Below, piece after piece: positions 45,596 to 58,155 of a stretch of 64,000 nucleotides of DNA. The DNA is from Cokeromyces recurvatus (Eukaryota; Mucoromycota; Mucoromycetes; Mucorales; Mucoraceae). The position numbers and the translations under genes were made by a program. A model generated the notes under the pieces. The model worked only from the letters and a program-made list of their open reading frames with translations. It searched no databases and was not told the origin of the DNA. How positions within the stretch are numbered: the first letter of the stretch is position 1; each line of letters opens with the position of its first letter. The DNA lies in contig NW_026251393.1 in NCBI RefSeq assembly GCF_025118155.1, positions 62,001-126,000 of the forward strand, written 5' to 3'.

Positions 45596-46844
45596 ATGGA
45601 ATTTGATGAAGTGAATGAACGGCTTAACAATAGGAAAACGACTGTAACAGATTCTACAGTCAATAACAATATATCCTCATTTAGCAATCCATTTAATTCT
45701 ATATTATCATTTCAACAGCCAGTAGTGACTACCACCAGAAAACCTTCACTCTCAAGTTTTGTTCATAAACTTAAACAACAATCAAGTAAAACAAGATTTA
45801 TAAGAGACTATAAAAGAATAATCACTGATAATAATGAAGAGGGTTCTTTTGTTAAAGATGATGATGATGATGGTATAAAAGAATAGGGCGCTCTATGTGT
45901 ATATAAATATATATAAATATATGTATATTTATTTATTTAACCTTTTTGTATGTATATATATATATATATAGCTTCATTGCGTATCATTGATCCTATTCGA
46001 GATACATCAAATCATCATGTAGAAATTGCTCAATCTGATAATAAAAAGGAGGAGAGTAAAATAAAGAAAAGAGTTCATATCAATGAAAATGCAAATCAAA
46101 TTCAATCATTAGAAAAGAATCCATCCTTTATTAGTAATATTAGTTTCAATGAACCACCAAAGGGAGACTTGACGATAGACCGCTTTATGTAAAGGAGAAA
46201 AAAAATAAATAAATAAATAAATAAAATTCAAATATATTAGTGTGTTTACCCTTTCTATAAAATAAAATAAATAGATCTTTGGATGAAGCCGTTTATTTTA
46301 TGAAGAATAATATAGAATCAATACAAGATGAAATAGAAAGGGAAATGATAAAAATTCGACTCAAACAGGAAGAGATCATAAGATATACAGATGATCTCGA
46401 CTTTATACAGTCACAGCTAGAGAGTCTTCAATATACATTAACTACAAATAAAGATCTATTATTGCGAGATATGGTCCTTCAACGAGAAAGTTCTCTAGTA
46501 AAGAATGAGATGAAAATCAAAGCAAATAAAAAAAGATATTATTTACAAATACAACGACTTTTAAAATATTATAATCGAAATAATACTATCATTGATAACG
46601 TTGACAGATGTCTTGTTCAATTAGAAAGAAAGATTAAAAATACTTATAAAAGAGATGAAGTATGGACAAGTATTAGAGATTGGGGCTTTTTAACTGGTAA
46701 GTTTTTTTTTTTTTCTTTTTAATATACACTTTGTATAATTAGCAGCAATACTAATAATAACATATATGTATACATGTATATAAAGTCTTATTATTTTCGC
46801 TTATTATTATGACTTTTCTTGTATGGTATTCTGGAGGTTATTAA
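45596..46844 (+). CDS. Coiled-coil protein with C-terminal membrane anchor, unrecognised, 324 aa
   Basis: Exons 45596..45872, 45972..46188, 46275..46696 and 46786..46844. No family recognised. Residues 1-92 are Ser/Asn-rich and end in a run of five Asp. A mid region has basic and acidic patches. Residues ~165-295 form a strong coiled coil (MKNNIESIQDEIEREMIKI, RLKQEEIIRYTDDLDFI, QSQLESLQYTL). The last exon adds GVLLFSLIIMTFLVWYSGGY, an ~18-residue hydrophobic helix right at the C-terminus: a tail-anchor. This suggests an ER, mitochondrial outer membrane or Golgi tether. The last acceptor (46785) was chosen because it yields a convincing anchor; an earlier TAGCAG acceptor would give a shorter, weaker one. 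Confidence 0.65.
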
Positions 46845-46986
46845 TTAACTATGTATTCTTTATTATAATCATTTGTCTTTCTTCTCCCTTTTCGAATTGT
46901 AAAATATATATATTTTTCTTTCTTTCTCTCATATACATATAAATATATATAAAAAGATAAATAAATAAAATAAACTAAAAGCCTGT

Positions 46987-48580
46987 TTACACTCTGAGTG
47001 CTTGAATGGTTCTTCCAAAACCAATACCAATCCAATCAGGGGCAGACTTACTCCAAGTAATTGAATTAACTTCAGCATCAGCTACATAAGCCAATAATGG
47101 ATCTTGAATTGAACGTGGAGATGGGTGTCCATTATATCTTTGCTGAGTATTATTATTATTATTACCATAAACACCATTCATATTTTGATAATAGGTAGAA
47201 TTTCGATTATCATTACTTGTATGATTAATATTCCAAACCAAGACTTGCGAATCATCTCCTCCAGTTGCAATTTGACCAGATTCGGTTGGAGACCAGCTTA
47301 TGCAATTAATACTACCACTATGACTTTTACAAAGCTCAGCGATAGGTGCACTTGGATAACGAATATCTAATATTTCTACTGCATTTGAGTCCATATGAAA
47401 GGTAGCCAAAAGATTTGAATTCATTCTACTAAATTGAAGACGTAATAAAGGAACAGTTGTTGTACCTGCATTCGGATTACCAGCCACTGTTTGATGATTT
47501 GTAGATATAGGTGGAGCTTCATATAAGATAGTTGAATGTTCTAATGAACGAAGATCAAATAAACGAACAGAGCCATCCGCTCCTACGCTTGCAAATGTAT
47601 CTGCTGAGCCATGCATAAAAGCAACATCATATACATCACTATCATGAGCAATTAACTGTGTCTTTGCTTGATTTGTTTCAACATTCCAAACTGTACATGT
47701 TGTATCTATACTTGATGTAACTACTATTGAAGGATCCGTTTCATTCCAATCAAATGATGTTAATGGTGCACTAAAATCTGTTTGCTTCATCTAATACATA
47801 TACATATATATATAAAGACTTAGTAAAAAAAAAAATCTATATATAATCTATATACACATTACATTAACTAACTCGGCTTTTTTAACTAATTTTTGTATAG
47901 TTCGATTATTATTAGTTCTACTTGAACTATTAATTGAATTTGTATTTAAATATCTGGGTTCATCAACTAGTTCCCAAATTCTCAAGATGTCTCCTGTAGT
48001 AGCTAAAAGATCATTATTTCTTGCATCATTCTAATTAAAGATAAATTAAAAATTCATACAAACACACAGCATATATATATCTGTATCTGTATCTATATTA
48101 CCCTCCTAGGTTCCCATAGAACCTTTGTGATTGGATAATATGAGTCTGTCTCTGCAATTACTGTAAAATCATTTCTATAGTCGATAGGTATATTAGTATC
48201 AGGTAATAAATCTGTACGTGAAATAATTTGAAGCTAAACCAAAAGGACAGAAGAAAAAAATACATGTTGAAATAAAATTCAAGTTAATTATATAGAAACA
48301 AAAAAAATAAAATAAAATAAAATAAAGATGATGTATTCATCTACAATAGTAAATGAGTAAATTTCATTACCTTATTATTACTGTCTTCAATAAAACTACC
48401 AATAGCAAGTCTAAAGTTCAAATGGTCATTTGGAGTTTTACACCAATCTAAAGCATAAGTAAGCCATGGAGCGTCATATTGGTATATTTCTTTAGATTGT
48501 GGAGAAGAATGAACAGTATCTTGTGCTGGTATCCTTTGTTGTGGATAGGAATAATAATGTGTATTTCGTGACGTATCCAT
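46987..48580 (-). CDS. WD40 protein, DCAF7/HAN11/TTG1 family
   Basis: Exons 48580-48371, 48233-48102, 48030-47863 and 47790-46987; 437 aa. WD-repeat scaffold related to human DCAF7 (WDR68), which binds DYRK/HIPK kinases, and to plant TTG1. Near-identical family blocks: KEIYQYDAPWLTYALDWC, RLAIGSFIEDSNNK, DLLATTGDILRIWE, FSAPLTSFDWNETDP, SSIDTTCTVWNVET, KTQLIAHDSDVYDVAF, FASVGADGSVRLFDLRSLEHSTI (part), and the terminal PDWIGIGFGRTIQALRV. About seven WD blades are predicted. A short disordered N-terminus and a fungal insert (Asn-rich, residues ~375-400) are additions relative to the 342-residue human protein. All exon joins are phase 0. Confidence 0.93.
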
Positions 48581-51188
48581 TTTGATTAAAAATAGAAGAA
48601 AAAGGAAGAAAAGGTAACTTTTTTTTTTTTTTTTTTTTTTTTAACAATGTCACCCCGATTTTATACTTTATAATTTTTTATAGCACGAAAGTATAATTAA
48701 AAAAATGAGTGCATAAATAACAATAAAAAAAAAAAATAGTCGGAGCAAAGGTTCGCATAATATATGTAAAACATGTATAGTTTATAGATTAATGTACTTT
48801 TAAATAAAACAAGCGCTAAAGAACGAGTAAAATAGTATTATTATAGGTCAAAATATTTTAGTGAAAAGCTTGTACTTTTATTAAAGTTAAATCTAGTCTG
48901 ACAATATTTACTCTTATTGCTCTTTGAACATAATTGAAGACTTTTAACTTTTGTAATTTTTTTTTCTTTCTGGTTAAAGTATTACTGAATTCGTTCGAGA
49001 ATTATACCCTTTTTATTATTATTACTTACATACCATAACAATAAATGAGAGTAGAATCCATCATGTCTGTCACAAGAAATCTCACATGTTTGGTTTGTAC
49101 ACCCACTTAAATATATACAAATATAAAACCAATAATAATCAATTAAAATGAACAGCCTTTAGGTCTCAATAATAACAACTTACCTTAATAGGTCTTGTTG
49201 AAGATTAGTCTGTCTTCTATGGGAGGTATGATGGATGATCTTCGGTAGTTATTCAAACAAATAAACAAACAAAAAAGTGTATAAAACCTCTAAATGTCAA
49301 TAAACAAAGATATAAAAAAAAAACTACTACTTTTAGGTCTTTTAGGTATGACTAAATATTCCGTGGTATTGGTTTTAACAAAACTCTGTCTATATTTCCC
49401 ACTTCTTTCTTTTTTTGTCTCTGGGAGAAGAGTTGATTTTGATGGGGCTTTGCGTATCACTACTTTTTTGGTCTATCGTCAGAGATTGTAGACTGTCAAT
49501 GTACACAGTCTAATCATCTGTTGTTGCTGTTCTGTGGAAAGCTCATGTACATATTGAATTTGTTATTTTTTAATCCAAAAAAAAAAGTAATATAGCTAAG
49601 CATATTCTGACAAAATAGTTTGCTGTCTATATTCATTACCATATAATACTTATGATTGATGTTATAACGAACAATAAATCGAATTTGTAGTAAGCTTCAG
49701 CATTCTAATAACAATAATAATTAATTGACTATGATTATAGAGTCTACACCAAGTTTTTGTACTAAAGGTGAAATTTATACCAGATTTGTCTGTATATCCT
49801 TATATTTCTATTTGACTAATATCAAATGAAAATTGGTTCTTATCAAAAAATAAGAAAAAAACTTCTCCTCCCCCCCCGTTTGTACTAAGAAATCTCTTCT
49901 TCTTTTTGCAACTCTGATAGAATAATTTCTCCCCTCATCAAGATATCCAAATACTAAAGTTATAATAACTATCAGTGATCACTCTATCACTGACTAAATG
50001 CTATTTGTATCAAAACGGTTATATCTTAAATGAACAGGATACTTGAAGACCTTGAATAAAATACTGAGTTATTTTTTTTAATGTTGGCTTAACCAGCAAA
50101 TTAATATTGATGAAATTCATTTACAATTATGTAAAACTTTTTTTTTTTTAAGAAAAAAAAAATATCACCAAAGCACTCAAAGATCAAAATGTAAAATAGT
50201 AAGCATGCTACTAAATGATGGCAGAAAGTATAATATTTTAAAATGGATTCAAGAGAAAGCAAAACAAGGCACATAGAAAAAAAAAGATTTTTTTTTTATT
50301 TAATTTAATTTTATTTTTTATAAAAGTCATGTACACACGGTCAATTAAATGATTAAAGCGGGAAAAGAAAATAGAAATTCTTCTTTTTGTTATGATAAGT
50401 AATGAAGTAAGGACGTTGCACTGTTTAAGGGACATTGCACAAGTGTGACTACTGGAGTCCCATGAAGAGAATATGAAAAGCTAAAAGCTTTTAGGGAAAG
50501 AAGTATATAAAATAGACAATATATCAAGTTTCTAAGCGTTGGATAAAATACCTTATAAATTATATATTTCTTAAATTTGCATATTTTTTTTTCTTCAAAG
50601 TCTTTAGATTAAGTAAGTTATCCATTATTATATTGATTTAGTTTGTAAAACATGATAGTAGCATGATATCCATGCTTCTAAAATTAGCAGTAGTTTCAAC
50701 TAAAGATTAGGTCTTGGTTCCTTTTAATTAATTACTAGTTTAATGAGTATGTATCGTCTATCGGCTTTAGAGAAATTTATGTACTTACAGATAAAACATC
50801 AAAGGAAAATCTTTGATCTGCTTAAAAAGATGAACTATTACTTTTTGTAAATCATTTTGAGTATCTTTTTGATTCATCTTTTCCGCCTTTGATCTTTGTC
50901 GTCTAATACCTTTTTTTTTTCTTCTTCTTCTTCGGACCGAATTAAATGCCTATTACATTATTGAAACATTTTGTCTCTCTGTTTTTATTTTTTATTTTTC
51001 TTACCCCTTTATAACTGCTTCCCTTTTTTTTTTTTGTGTAGTCTTTTTTTTCTCCTTAAAACAATTATAGTTTTGCTTACATGATATCACATATAATGAT
51101 AATTAAAAAAAATTATAAAAAAACCCTTTTTTTCCCTCCCCTCCCCCACATCTTTGATTTAAGCTTTTTTTTTTGTTTAATATTAATA
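48581..51188. other. Gene-poor region, about 2.6 kb
   Basis: Promoter side of both the DCAF7-like gene and the FYVE-like gene. It contains T/A runs (48619-48642, 50140-50161), an eight-C run near 49869-49876 and no ORF I can support. No tRNA, snRNA or transposon features recognised. Confidence 0.6.
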
Positions 51189-51455
51189 ATGACCGAGTAT
51201 ACATCAAACTATCCTGAAGCCATAATACTACCTCGACGTCGACCCTCTATTAGAAGAGGAACAATTTCGAGTATTGCAAAAGATGTTAGAGTAAATGATC
51301 TTGAAGAACTCATTAAGCAACAAAAAGTGATACAACAAAAAGAACGATTAATGTCGTCTAATGATGTCTCAGAGAGAACTCAACAATTGAAAAGAAGACA
51401 TAGTATGTTAAATATGTCCATCTATAATCGTTCACAAAACCAACAGTTCATGAAA

Positions 51456-51514
<59 letters not shown>

Positions 51515-53058
51515 ACCACAACAACAACAGCAACGTACTCATCAGCATCAACAAATCCGTCGTCTTCCTTCTCGTTTACGAACTATGTCTACATATGATT
51601 TGAAATCTTCTAACGTTTGGTTAAATGAGACTGAGCCATCGTCGCTACTACCACCTTCTTCTACTGCTGCTGCTGCTGCTACTGCTGCTGCTTACAGGAA
51701 AGAAGAAGTCGCTTTCATTACGTCTTCGGCTAGACCCCGATTGGATGAAAAAATTAAGGGGAAACAAATCGCACAGCAACGCCTTCTTCATGACCAACCC
51801 CAACAAATAATAGATAGCAACACTCTATTAATAAGAAAATGTGAAGCATGTCCTACCAATAATTATTATGATAAGAATCGTTATATCAATAAATCGCCGA
51901 CAAGTTTCATAAACAAGTCTTCGTCTTCATCAACAACAGATTATACTCCTTCATCTCAACATAACAATACAATCACGTCGTCTGATAAAACAATCACAAA
52001 GGTACAAGAAAAGGAAGAAACGATGAAACAAATTGAAACAACCATAAACGATTTAAAATCATGCAGTATTCACTGTGTGAATCATATTCATAAAATATTA
52101 TCTAAATCGACTGTTTTATTATCATCACAACAAAAAAGCCGAAAGCTAATAACCACCACTACTGAAAGTAAAAACTCAATGAAGGCATTTATAAAAGAAT
52201 GTAAAACTCTTTTATTGGAACAACAGAATTCATTTAATCAATTTGAAGAAGTTATGGTTGCATTTTTAGAAGAAGAGGAATCAAAACACTCTTCTATAGA
52301 CGAAGAGCATAAGAATGAATCTTCTTTATTCAAGTCTATATGTCCAGATTGGTTTTTGTCAATCATTAACCATAAATCAACTTCTCAGAAAGATGATACA
52401 GTTTTCTCATTTCAAGGGGTCTGTGCGACTATTGAAGCATCGTCCTACATCCCCAATAGAGTAAGTGACTGTTACATATATTTATATATAAATACATATC
52501 AATGTGTATATGTGTATAGATGTATAGATGTATATATGTGTATGTGCTTTTACATAATAGTATTCAATTTATTATCCTGCTTTTTTTTTTCTTCCTTTCT
52601 TTCTTTCCTTTTTAGTTATTAGCTAAAGATAAACACTACTTGCCTTCTCATAATAACTCAATACCTTATTATTTTCGTTACTCACTTCAACTTACTCTTA
52701 CTGATCGACAAAATAAATTTTCTCTCAAGTCTATAAATGAATGGGAAAAAGATGAAAAAATAAGTCATTGTCAAGACAAGAATTGTCGACAAGAGTTCAA
52801 TTGGTTTCAACGTAAACATCACTGTAGAAGGTAAGACAAGAAAAAAAAAACGATCATATATGTGTATATAGATAGATAGATATGTGTGTATTTACTTGTA
52901 TAATATTCTATAGATGTGGACATATTTATTGTAATACACACAGTGGAAATCGATTACCATTGTTTACTGCAGAGAGCTTGAATACGCCTATATTTTCTCG
53001 TGTTTGTGATACTTGTTTCTTTAATTTAGTAAGAGAAGATTCATTAACTAATTTATAA
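51189..53058 (+). CDS. Large disordered protein with C-terminal FYVE-like zinc finger
   Basis: Exons 51189..52460, 52616..52830 and 52914..53058; 543 aa. Residues ~1-240 are disordered with a poly-Gln run of about 20 and an Ala run. A helical section (~300-400) includes ETTINDLKSCSIHCVNHIHKIL and LLLEQQNSFNQFEEVMVAFLEEEE. The last ~110 residues are a FYVE-type domain: WEKDEKISHCQDKNC, then the lipid-binding signature QRKHHCRRCGHIYCNTHSGN, and RVCDTCF at the end. FYVE domains bind phosphatidylinositol 3-phosphate on endosomes. Two spacings differ from the norm: the first Cys pair is C-x4-C and a later ligand is His (CNTH). The start at 51189 is preferred; the frame runs further upstream but is Phe-rich. 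Resembles no named family beyond FYVE. Confidence 0.8.
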
Positions 53059-53450
53059 TTATCTACATGAAGGTATATATGATTTCCTCTTTCCTTCTTT
53101 ATATGCATATATGTATATATATATATATATTTATGTCTATATCAATATATACATGTATAAATTGGTTAAGAAAAAGCAAGTACTATATATTAACTCTTGA
53201 TTATTGATATTATTTAATGTACCACCGAAATGACCAAAGTCTCTTTAATTTAAAAGAAAAGAAAAGAAAAAAAAAACCGGTATTGCATTTCTATACATTA
53301 ATTCAATTTGTCTACATTTGAATAATCGAGTATTTATATATGCCGTTAAAAAAATAAAGCAAAAAGCTTGCTAGTAGAATTGGCTTGTAATAAAATATTG
53401 ACTATTAAGTAAAGTTATTAATTCAAAGCTTAACTTGTTACAAGCTACCG

Positions 53451-53500
<50 letters not shown>

Positions 53501-53617
53501 AACTCCACTTTTTTTCCCAATTCTAGATCAAAACACAGCCCTTTTCTCTTTTATCTCCCCTATTTCTTCTTTCTTTTTTTTTTTACATAAATATACTTGA
53601 ATTCATTTCGAATCAAC
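53059..53617. other. Intergenic region with 45-base T tract
   Basis: AT-rich spacer. The T homopolymer at about 53454-53498 lies 120 nt before the transportin ATG, followed by a C/T-rich stretch (53510-53583) typical of fungal core promoters. No gene seen. Confidence 0.7.
53454..53498. repeat. Poly(T) promoter tract
   Basis: About 45 T residues ending 120 nt before the transportin start codon. Confidence 0.88.
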
Positions 53618-56600
53618 ATGACATGGCAACCGCAACAACAAGGCCTACGAGAACTTTTATTCTTGTTAAGAGATGCTACTGATGTCAGTAATCCAGATCA
53701 ACAACTCATTTATAAAGTAAAACAAACATATACAAATATTTGTATTTATAGTATAATAAAATGCATCTTGATTTTTTTTATTATTAGAGATTATCGTTAT
53801 TTAATGAATATCCCGACTATAATTCGTATTTAGTTTACATATTGACAAAATTAACAAATGAAGATACAAATATAAGAAGAATAGCAGGCTTACAACTAAA
53901 AAATAATATCAAAACAAATTTTAATACTTTCCCTTTACCTGTATTAAATTATATCAAACAATGTTGTATCCATATTTTTGATGAAAATCAACCAACAAGT
54001 ATTCGTAAAACGATTTCAATTATAATTGTATCTATTATCTGCAGTGGACAAGTTCACAATTGGCTTGACATGGTTTTACTCTTGATAGAAAAACTGGACG
54101 ATCCAAATCAAATTATATCAAAAGTAATATTATATATATGCATATAATGTAGATTCATCTATTTACTTACTTTGTTTTACTTTTAGACTGCTTTAGATAC
54201 ATGTGTCATGATTTGTGAAGATACAGCATCTGAACTTGATCAAGAAATAAATGGAATTTGTCCTTCAAGTATGATCATTCCTAAACTGGTTCAATTTTAT
54301 TCACATCCTGATTCAGCTTTTCGAGTTCAAGCTATATATGCTACAAGTCAATTTGTATTTTTAAAATCTCCATTCTTCATAGTTCAACTTGATTCTATTC
54401 TTTCGACATTATATTCACAAATAACTAGAGAAGAGAAAATAGATGCTCGCGTTCAGCGTGAATTTATTAATATTTTATCAATGCTTTTAGAAGCATTTCC
54501 TGAAAGACTTGAACCGTATCTTCATCAAACAATTGAATATATAGTAAATGCAACTATACCATTAAATAGAATAACAGACGTAGGAATCAAAGAACAAATA
54601 TTAATTAGTACATGTAATTTCTGGATACAATATGCTCAAAGTGAATATTATGTTTATCAAACAAAGATAATTTTTATAAAGCCTTACTTACCTCATCTTG
54701 TTAAGAATTTAATTCAATTCATGATATACTCAGAATCAGATTTATTAGACTTGGATACAGATAGACATAAGCCCTCTTTCAATCCTATTCAATGTCCAAC
54801 GACTTGCATAAATACAATACATGAACATGATCAATCTGTTCAACCTCGTTATTATCGTCCAAAGAAAATAGACACAGAACAAGATTATCATGATAAACTA
54901 ATAAACGACTTTAATGAAGACTCTTCTGAAGATGAAGGAGAAGGTCAAGAAAATTGCAGTAATACTCAGAGCACAAATGATGATGATGATAGTCTTTCTA
55001 GTGGTGGTGATAATAACGTTGAAGACGACGAGTTTTATTCTGAAGATACCTTGAGAAAATGTAGTGCCGCAGCTTTAGATGTATTGTCTGTATCCTTTGG
55101 AGATGATATAGCTATGATCATTTTAGATCATTTATTTAATTCTATTCTTTTGAATGAAAATTGGCTTATTAGAGAGAGTGGTATTTTAGCTTTAGGCGCA
55201 GCTGCAGAAGGTATTAGATGACTCCCTCTGTTCTTTCCCTCACTCTCTCTTACTCTCTCCTTACTTTCTTCTCTATTTGACTAAGATCTATATATTTATT
55301 TATTTTTATCATAGGATGCATCCATGTTTTTAGTCAATATTTACATCATTTAATTCCATATTTGTTAAAATCAATGAAAGATTCAAAGGTAAAATAAACA
55401 CATATACATATTACAAGTCAAGATTGATAATTTCTCGTCATTAGTCACTTATTCGTGCTATTTCCTGTTGGGGAACAAGTCGATTCTCTAATTGGTTAGT
55501 AAATCAATATGATACCACAACAACCGAAATGGGTACGACTTTTTTTGAACCCGTGCTCTTTGCACTACTTGAACGGTTATTAGATCCAAATAGACGAGTA
55601 CAAGAATCAGCTTGTACTGCCTTCATCATATTTTGTGAAACGGCTTCATCTAGGATAATTCCATATATTTATCCAATCTTGACTCAATTCAATCATGCAT
55701 TTGGATTCTATTGTCGTAAAAACAGACTAATTTTGTATGATGCTCTTGGTACATTTGCAGACTCAGTTGGCTCAGAACTCAATCAACCTCAATTTATCTC
55801 TCTTTTGATGCCACCTTTAATTAATAAATGGAATGAATTATCCGATAATGATACAGATCTTTTCCCATTATTAGAGGTAAAGGATAAAAGTCCTTCTTCT
55901 TCCTCTTCCTAATCTTATATATGTATGTAGTGTTTATCAAATATTACAGCAGTTATAGGACCCGGATTTATACAATATGTTGAACCCGTTTTGTCAAGAT
56001 GTGTAAAGTTGATTTCATCAACGTTACAACAACAATTACTTGCAGACCGATATCCAGATAAAATAATGCCACCTAATGTTGATTTTTTGATTGCAGCACT
56101 TGATTTACTATCGGGCATAGTACAAGGCTTAGGATCTAAGATAGAACCACTTATTACTCAAACAACTCCTCCTTTACTTGATCTTTTGGGAAGATGTATT
56201 CATGTAATAACAACAATAAGATTCACAATGATAATAATAATAATAATAAAAAAAAAGATAAGACTAAAAAGTTTATTATTATTATTTTTAAGTATTATTT
56301 CTTCCTATGTATGCTTACTCTTTTTTTTCTTTTTTCTTCTTTTTTTTTTTATTGTTAGAATCCTGTACCAGAAGTGCTTCAATCTACATTTGCACTCATA
56401 GGTTATATTTCAATCGCTTGTTTTAATCTGCTTGTTCCATTTTTAAATGATATTATGAATGAATTACTTCATGTCCTTTATAACTGCAATGATGGGATGG
56501 TATCATCTGTTTCAGTATATAATAATGCTCTATGGGCTATAGGTGAAATGATCATACGCTGGAGGGGTCAAGAGACAGAGCCTTATATGACGGATCTAAT

Positions 56601-57190
56601 AAAGATGCTCATCGTCTATTTAACACATCCTGAAGCGCCCTTATCAATTCATAAAAATGCAATGATAGCATTAGGTCGGTTTGGTCTTGCTTGTCCTCAA
56701 CTTGTAGCTCCTTATCTAGCATCATTCATTAAATCTTGGTTAAAGATATCTTTATCAGTACCATGGGGAGAAGAAAAGGATTCAGCTTTCAAAGGTTTAT
56801 GTACAATTATCAAATTGAACGTAAAAGACGCTCAAAACGTAAGTTGATCAAAGAGGCCTCTCTCTCTCCTTTCTTCTTCTTTAAAATAGGTACATAGATA
56901 CTTATCATTTTTATTTAGGACTTATACTTATTGCTATCTTCTATTTCCTCTATAAGAAGTCCCTCACAAGATTTATGGATTGAATTGAATGATGTAATAT
57001 GATTCACGATTGAATGTCTTTGTTACACTATTATTTATGTATTACGCCCCCCTTTTTTTTTTGTTTATTATAGGTTGTTAAAGGATATTATAGTATAACA
57101 AGTCATGATGAATGGAATTATATTATCTCTCAACTTGATCCCGATGCGCAGAAGCAAATATTATCTCTTTTAGTTGAAAAGCATTCATAG
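53618..57190 (+). CDS. Transportin (karyopherin beta-2, Kap104-type importin)
   Basis: Nine exons: 53618..53716, 53788..54123, 54187..55210, 55315..55388, 55445..55876, 55931..56203, 56359..56838, 56919..56993, 57074..57190; 969 aa. Imports PY-NLS cargoes (mRNA-binding proteins) into the nucleus in a Ran-dependent way. HEAT repeats throughout. Family blocks: W-P-QQQGLRELLFLL at the N-terminus, LTKLTNEDTNIRRIAGLQLKNN (part), MICEDTASELD, the acidic H8 loop (SEDEGEGQEN to NNVEDDEFYSED), LRKCSAAALDVLSV, LIRAISCWGTSRFSNW, NRRVQESACTAF, RLILYDALGTFADSVG, DTDLFPLLECLSNI, FLIAALDLLSGIVQGLG, NNALWAIGEM and EEKDSAFKGLC. The H8 loop and following insert are longer than in human TNPO1, explaining the extra length. 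Every exon junction is in phase. Confidence 0.94.
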
Positions 57191-58155
57191 TAGATTTATA
57201 CCATTTATCCTCCTACTTGTATCTTTCTCTTTCTGTACATATAAATATTAATTCCTTTGCTTTTAATATATAGTATGCTATTATGTAATCTACTGCCTCT
57301 TCCCTTCCTTTTTTTTTTTTTTCTTGTTGTAGAACAATTAGTGTCATTTTATATTCTTTACTTGAAATAATGATTATTTATATTTATTAACATAAGGGAT
57401 AACAGCATCTTATGATATTTATTATTAATAAGTTGCTCCATCTCCATTATCTATTGAAATAACAAAGCCTTATTTTTTTTTTATTGATACTACGTTAGAC
57501 GACTTGACTATGTACAATAGAGCTTCGACGAAAGTATTTTACGGTAGAATGATCATATGTTCATCTATACATTGAGCATCATTCAATCTACACAAAGCTG
57601 TAATAGTTAACCTTGTCCAGCAAATGATCAATAATTCTTTAGATCTTATCTTCAATAGAAACAGGAGCATAAAATAATATAAGAATAATAGAAACTGAAT
57701 TTAGCTGACTTTATTAAATATAATAAACATATTTAACTCTCTTTCGCTTTAATGAAAATAATAATCAACAAAGTTAATACAAATGGATTTTAATTATACA
57801 TACTTTTCACCATGTATTTATTATAGAAAAAAAAAACGAAATAATTGATTACAAGTCTTTAAAGTAGGCTCACCTGCAGACTATTCTAATGGAGAAGAAT
57901 TCATGGCCCAAGAATAAACAAGATATTTGTAGCTTTTAATCTATGCTATATCAATAATGTTCGTATTTATCTTACTTTACAAATATAAGAAGTAAAAGAT
58001 CATCTGCGGGATTTCCTATTTTTTAAAAGAAAAAAAAAACAAATTGGTAATAATTATAGAATTAATTATTATTTTCTATTAAAATTAAAATTCAGGATTA
58101 AAATTGAACAATTATCATTTCTTTCTCTTTTGTGATTAAAAAAAAAAAAAAAAAA
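57191..58155. other. Intergenic region, about 960 bp, no gene seen
   Basis: AT-rich spacer between transportin and the sorting nexin. No RNA gene or ORF supported. A run of about 18 A residues (58138-58156) directly abuts the next ATG. Confidence 0.65.

Noticed and set aside
46741..46783. TAGCAG tandem acceptor for the last exon of the tail-anchored protein
   Set aside because: It keeps frame but gives a short ending without a convincing membrane helix; the acceptor at 46785 gives a full anchor. Kept as an alternative only.
49294..49491. Small ORF in the 48.6-51.2 kb spacer
   Set aside because: Short, no recognisable motif, no splice partner; indistinguishable from chance.
51081..51188. Upstream in-frame start for the FYVE-like gene
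   Set aside because: The added residues are Phe/Lys-rich translations of T/A runs. ATG at 51189 follows a normal leader.
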